Assembly (NCBI GenBank): GCA_021234155.1
Contig: JAJEKV010000024.1
Span: 17,559,030 to 17,623,029, forward strand
Direction: 5' to 3'
Length of the DNA: 64,000 nt
Source of the DNA: Isoetes taiwanensis
Taxonomy: Eukaryota > Streptophyta > Lycopodiopsida > Isoetales > Isoetaceae
Positions 60,130 through 64,000 of this stretch are shown piece by piece. Each line of letters starts with the position of its first letter. The first letter of the stretch is position 1. Below the pieces are notes generated by a model that did not search any database, was not told the origin of the DNA, and saw only the letters and a program-made list of their open reading frames with translations. A program made the position numbers and the translations under genes.

Positions 60130-61800
60130 TATATAGAGAAAGAGTTCTGAGGGGTCTTGAAGATCGAATGGATGTCAAGCTGCCTCGATGCGTGTTCTAT
60201 AAAGCGAGAGGTGTGTTCCTGGCGCCTTCACTGTTTGGTGTCTCGGTTGTGGAGATGCGTCGTAGCATCCACTTGCAAAAAGTCTACACAATCTAATGTC
60301 CCATCGCGGTGGTGTGTCATTTCAATGAGTGCAGGATTTTTGGTTGAAGCAACATCTACAAAGTTGAATTACCTCCGCATGAGTCCTTGAAGAGAGTTTT
60401 ATAGAGCCAAAACAATTATTTCTTAGCGATGTTAAGTTAAGCTATTCTTTGTTGATAAACTAGTCGAGGCATGGAGTGGATCCTTGGCTGGGGCATTATC
60501 TCTTGTGTCGGTATACACCCACGGATTTCTTCCTAATAAGTCGATTACTTACGTCGTATGCCTGTTGGTTTTGCATTGGAGGACTTCCCGATTAAGTTCG
60601 GGTTCGGACTTCTTGCTCTCCATTGCCCGATGGATTAGGGTTGCATCTTGCTCATTCTATTGCCAATGGTCCTCGTGTTGTGTTTTCCTTCTGGCTGAGG
60701 CTTCCCTCCAAAGAGTCGTAGTTGTTAAAAGTGGTCCATTCTTTTTTAATACAAATTGCTGGCTGACCTAGAGCTTGCCAATATGTTTCACGATATTTGA
60801 GGCCTTCTCTACCTATGCGTGTCGAGAGACCCTCATTCTCGTCCCTCTCCTCCACCTTCTAACTCCCCTGCTTCTACTTCCCTATTTGCCATCCCTACTC
60901 CAGCAGGTATGCGTCACCCCTTCTTAGATCTTACGCCCTAGCCATTGGCACACTCCCATTAGCCCATAATTGTCTTTCTTATATTGCGGCCCGGCAAAGA
61001 GAGGGTGGACATAGTTCACATGTAAACAAGAGGCGCGTGAAGAAGAATGGTCCATTGCCATGAAAAAAGCTGCTTTCGGAGGAGGAATAGCTTTCTGCTG
61101 CCAACCCTCACCGCATCTGCTTCTCCTAACCTGGTGAACCACCACTCCTCACCATTGTTACTACCGTCCAATAGCATCGCGGCCACATTGGGCTGATCAA
61201 GTGGATATTGGTCTCATATACATGTGATATGGACTTAGAGCATCTTCCATCCACACGATCAATGAAGTTAATCACAGGTAATGAGGGGGTTGCCTCTCCT
61301 AAGCGGGCTTGAGGTTGTCCATGGCCCAATACGGCTGGAGTGGGACTGAGACTTCATATGTTTGCAAGGCATAAATGCAAGAAAGAGGATGCCTACAAAG
61401 TTGATCACGATAGTCAATAGGCCGGTACAATGTTCTTGTGGTAGCCTGTTCGTCAAAGTGGTGTCCTTTATGATAGAGGGCAAGAATAGGGGATTGGTTA
61501 ATGTGTATGCAATTGACCACGCCATAGAAGCTGAGATTGTAGGCTTCTTTTGCGATCAAATTACGAGGTTAGGCTCACATTTGCATGGATCATGGCCGGG
61601 TGATTTTAGCATGGTTGAGCTTGAGCAAGACAAATGTGGCGAGGTCTGCGAGAGATAGTGCGGGAGCTTTGAATGGGAGCAATGGCCTTTACTTAATGCA
61701 ACATTGTGGCTTCATAAAAGCTAGCGGTCCCTCAAGTTTTGCTTGGTGTAATGGCTAGTGGGTGGTGGTAGAGCATATCACGAGGAACTGATAGAGGCTA
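60130..61800 (+). mobile_element. Highly decayed LINE: ORF1 then endonuclease
   Basis: 60150-60960 gives scattered ORF1-like phrases over several frames (similar in order to the ORF1 at 3140-3600). 61362-61658 gives the endonuclease phrases VSFMIEGKNRGLVNVYAIDH and DFSMVELEQDKCG, where the family has GDFN. 61720-61790 gives FAWCNG. The order ORF1 then endonuclease is native, but nearly every block is in a different frame. No reverse transcriptase was recognised beyond. Confidence 0.55.
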
Positions 61801-64000
61801 CTATAATGCTTTAGTAGCAACCACATTTACTGCTTTCATCGTGATGGCATATTGAATCTTTGCAATTTACGACCATAATCCACAGTATTTCTCTTGTTCT
61901 CATATTGTAAGCATCTTTGTATCTAAGAACATATTTCAAAGGCTGAATATATTTTTTCTTGAAGGATGAAGGAATTTAAGCGGGATGTAAAACCGGCGTG
62001 GTTCACTTCTTTCTCTAGAAGCACAAGGCATGGTATTGTTGATGCTCGCTGATGTCAAGTCTTTTTGCTAAAGGTTGGGGTTGTGGCCGAACTACGCTAG
62101 CTGGAGCCTTGTTGGCTCTTTATCAACAGCAGAGGCATGCGAGGTATGTTGGTCAGTCAAATGGTCATGTGGAGGAAGCAAATTTTGTGTAGCATTTGGC
62201 GGATGGAGTACGGCGGTGTTGCTTTCGCATTAAAGGCGGGTTCTGATGGTTCAGAGGGAGGCAGGTGCTACGGGTTTTCTTAATTTTGCCAAAACAAGAA
62301 AGTTGGCTGCATCTCTTGATCTCGCGGAATGTTTATTCATTCTTTGAGTTGTGACAACCGCGGTTTTGACATCTCAAGGCATCCATACACTTCATGTATT
62401 AAGTCTTTGTCTCCCCAACCATGGTAGAAGATATTCCAACACTTTGTAAAAGGCTTCAACAACTTGGAAGCTTTAGATTAAGTTTAGAATCGTCTTCGCG
62501 ATGACACATCATTCTCGTTTTGCTCCTCCAACTTGTCAAGGCGTCGTTGGTACATATGGGTTGGATTAATCCATTGGGCATTGTTGTTATTATTAAACCA
62601 CTCCATTAAATTAGCGCAAGCTTGCATGAAATCAAGAAGCATCTCATAAATATATCCCAATGCATAGACATCATGAATTTAGTGTCCCCATACCACGATC
62701 ATCATCCTTTGATTTCTCAAACAGTTTCCTCTAACCATGGATATTTTGCTTGTCCATCAGAAAGTAAGTCTGAGCACTTCAACAAGGGCAATATACTTGT
62801 ATAAAATGGTGCATTGTCCCAATCACCAATGGCCACCCACATTTGGTACTCATCATCAAAATGTAATTTGTCTTGCAATTAAGCTTTGTGTGAGTGAAGT
62901 GAAGCGTTTGTGGATCTCAACGACACCCAACCACGCTGGGGCAAGAGCTATCTACGGAACATCTTGATATAGAACTTCGCATTTTGCTCTAAGTTCAACG
63001 CCTATGTGTTTGTCAGTTCTTCTTGGTAGCTCTAGCAATTGCATTTGACCATCTTCTAAAAACTGTGGTTATTAGGTAAATAGTCAAACAAATTATTGCA
63101 AGTGTCTCTCCATTCATAGATGGTAGAATCACCATTGGCCCTATGGTATCCCAACTAGAGCTAGCAACTTCGCCATGCAAGTCAGTGGATGTAGCCAAAG
63201 CGAGGATCACGGGCTCTTGAAGCATATGTATCTTTGAGGCCATCTCATCGTCTCTGCCCTATCTTAGCCCTTGAAAACCATCCTTGTATGGCTCATCATC
63301 TTGCGTGTTGTGTTCCGGGTTGATCTTGATTTGATACGTCGCGATGAGTTGGTTTCTCTTCAATAAAGAGCGTATCACATCCACGACCTCCTAAGTGTAT
63401 GGGATCAACAAAAGATTGATGTGTTCATGTGATTCTCCAAAGAAAAGTGGGGCTTTCTAGGCCTAACTCCACTAGAGCTTCCCCGATGCAAAGCATTTTT
63501 AATTACCTCTAAGCGGCGTGCATGCAGATCCGCAATGATGTTCTTGTGATCACTGCATTAAACTTCTTTTGAGGAATTCCATGAAGCTACCCATTCTTTG
63601 GCTTCAGGCCTACGGCATTGAGACTTTTAGGCTGCCTTTGAATGCTTCAAACATGTCTTCGGTTAGATCCATGGGGTTTCAATCATTGACTTTACATGTG
63701 TGTGAGAGAGAAGTCAATATTTCTTCACGGCACGGCCATTTTGTGCTAACTCAAATTGGCACTTCAGCACGGACATGTCGACAAATGGTGAACCGTTGAA
63801 CCGATTTGCATCTCTTGATTGGGACTTCGTTAGCACATATCTCATTTATGAGCAGCGTCTAATCTCACTAAGCATTTGTGTCTTCACACTTTCGAGGGCC
63901 ATACCTACAAACCAATTTAGATTCATTAATCTTGCTTTGTGACTTTTTCAAACCTTCATTATGAATCTTTACCTACTTTCTTGGAAGTTAGTTCCCTTTT
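61801..64000. other. Unassigned DNA
   Basis: Short open stretches on both strands, none recognised. A minus-strand phrase near 62570-62540 (WFNNNNNAQWINPTHMYQRR) looks protein-like in a composite reading but gives no family. Probably decayed retroelement sequence. Confidence 0.4.

Overview
The window is plant nuclear DNA from a large, repeat-dominated genome. The plant signs are a 14-3-3 gene with plant-style introns, fragments of plant-only genes (myosin VIII tail, a chloroplast GDT1/CMT1-type transporter, a plant-type mitochondrial dicarboxylate/uncoupling carrier) and plant TE families: Ty1/copia with an initiator-Met PBS, Ty3/gypsy, Helitron, hAT and several LINE lineages. The TE mix made me think of a fern or other seed-free plant, but nothing in the sequence proves the lineage. 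Only one gene looks intact: a 259-residue 14-3-3 protein on the minus strand at 37239-38417 (four coding exons, probable 5'UTR intron). A second real but incomplete gene is the CMT1-like transporter at 6046-6898 (minus, four consecutive exons).

Layout. 0-9 kb: a carrier pseudogene fragment, an ORF1-only LINE derivative, a LINE RT fragment, the CMT1-like exons and a 0.5-kb foldback/MITE in their intron. 9-16 kb: a decayed DDE-like transposase gene with an intron (minus), then a Helitron N-terminal coding region (minus) split by a second copy of the ORF1-only LINE. 17-24.5 kb: a minus-strand LINE interrupted by a 4597-bp hAT element with a perfect 8-bp target duplication. The hAT carries a myosin VIII tail fragment antisense to its transposase, plus a small leader ORF. 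The LINE abuts a partial long LTR. 24.5-28 kb: LINE endonuclease and gypsy gag-protease remnants. 29.3-35.7 kb: a copia element with both LTRs, split by a LINE with a 15-bp target duplication, tagged by a second tiny LINE end, and containing a 434-bp tandem duplication. 37-47 kb: 14-3-3, an unrecognised two-exon open frame, then scattered gene fragments (PPR, spinster-like, phosphoacetylglucosamine mutase) near Helitron-like termini. 48-60 kb: a minus-strand gypsy element with very long LTRs; its left LTR contains about five copies of a ~410-bp satellite-like repeat. 60-64 kb: badly decayed LINE sequence and unidentified DNA.

The genes do not form an operon or pathway. The story is one of nested insertion and of gene fragments carried by DNA transposons. 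The best candidate for something undescribed is the hAT element with the captured myosin VIII tail. Family names come from reading translations and remembered family motifs; no database search was possible.
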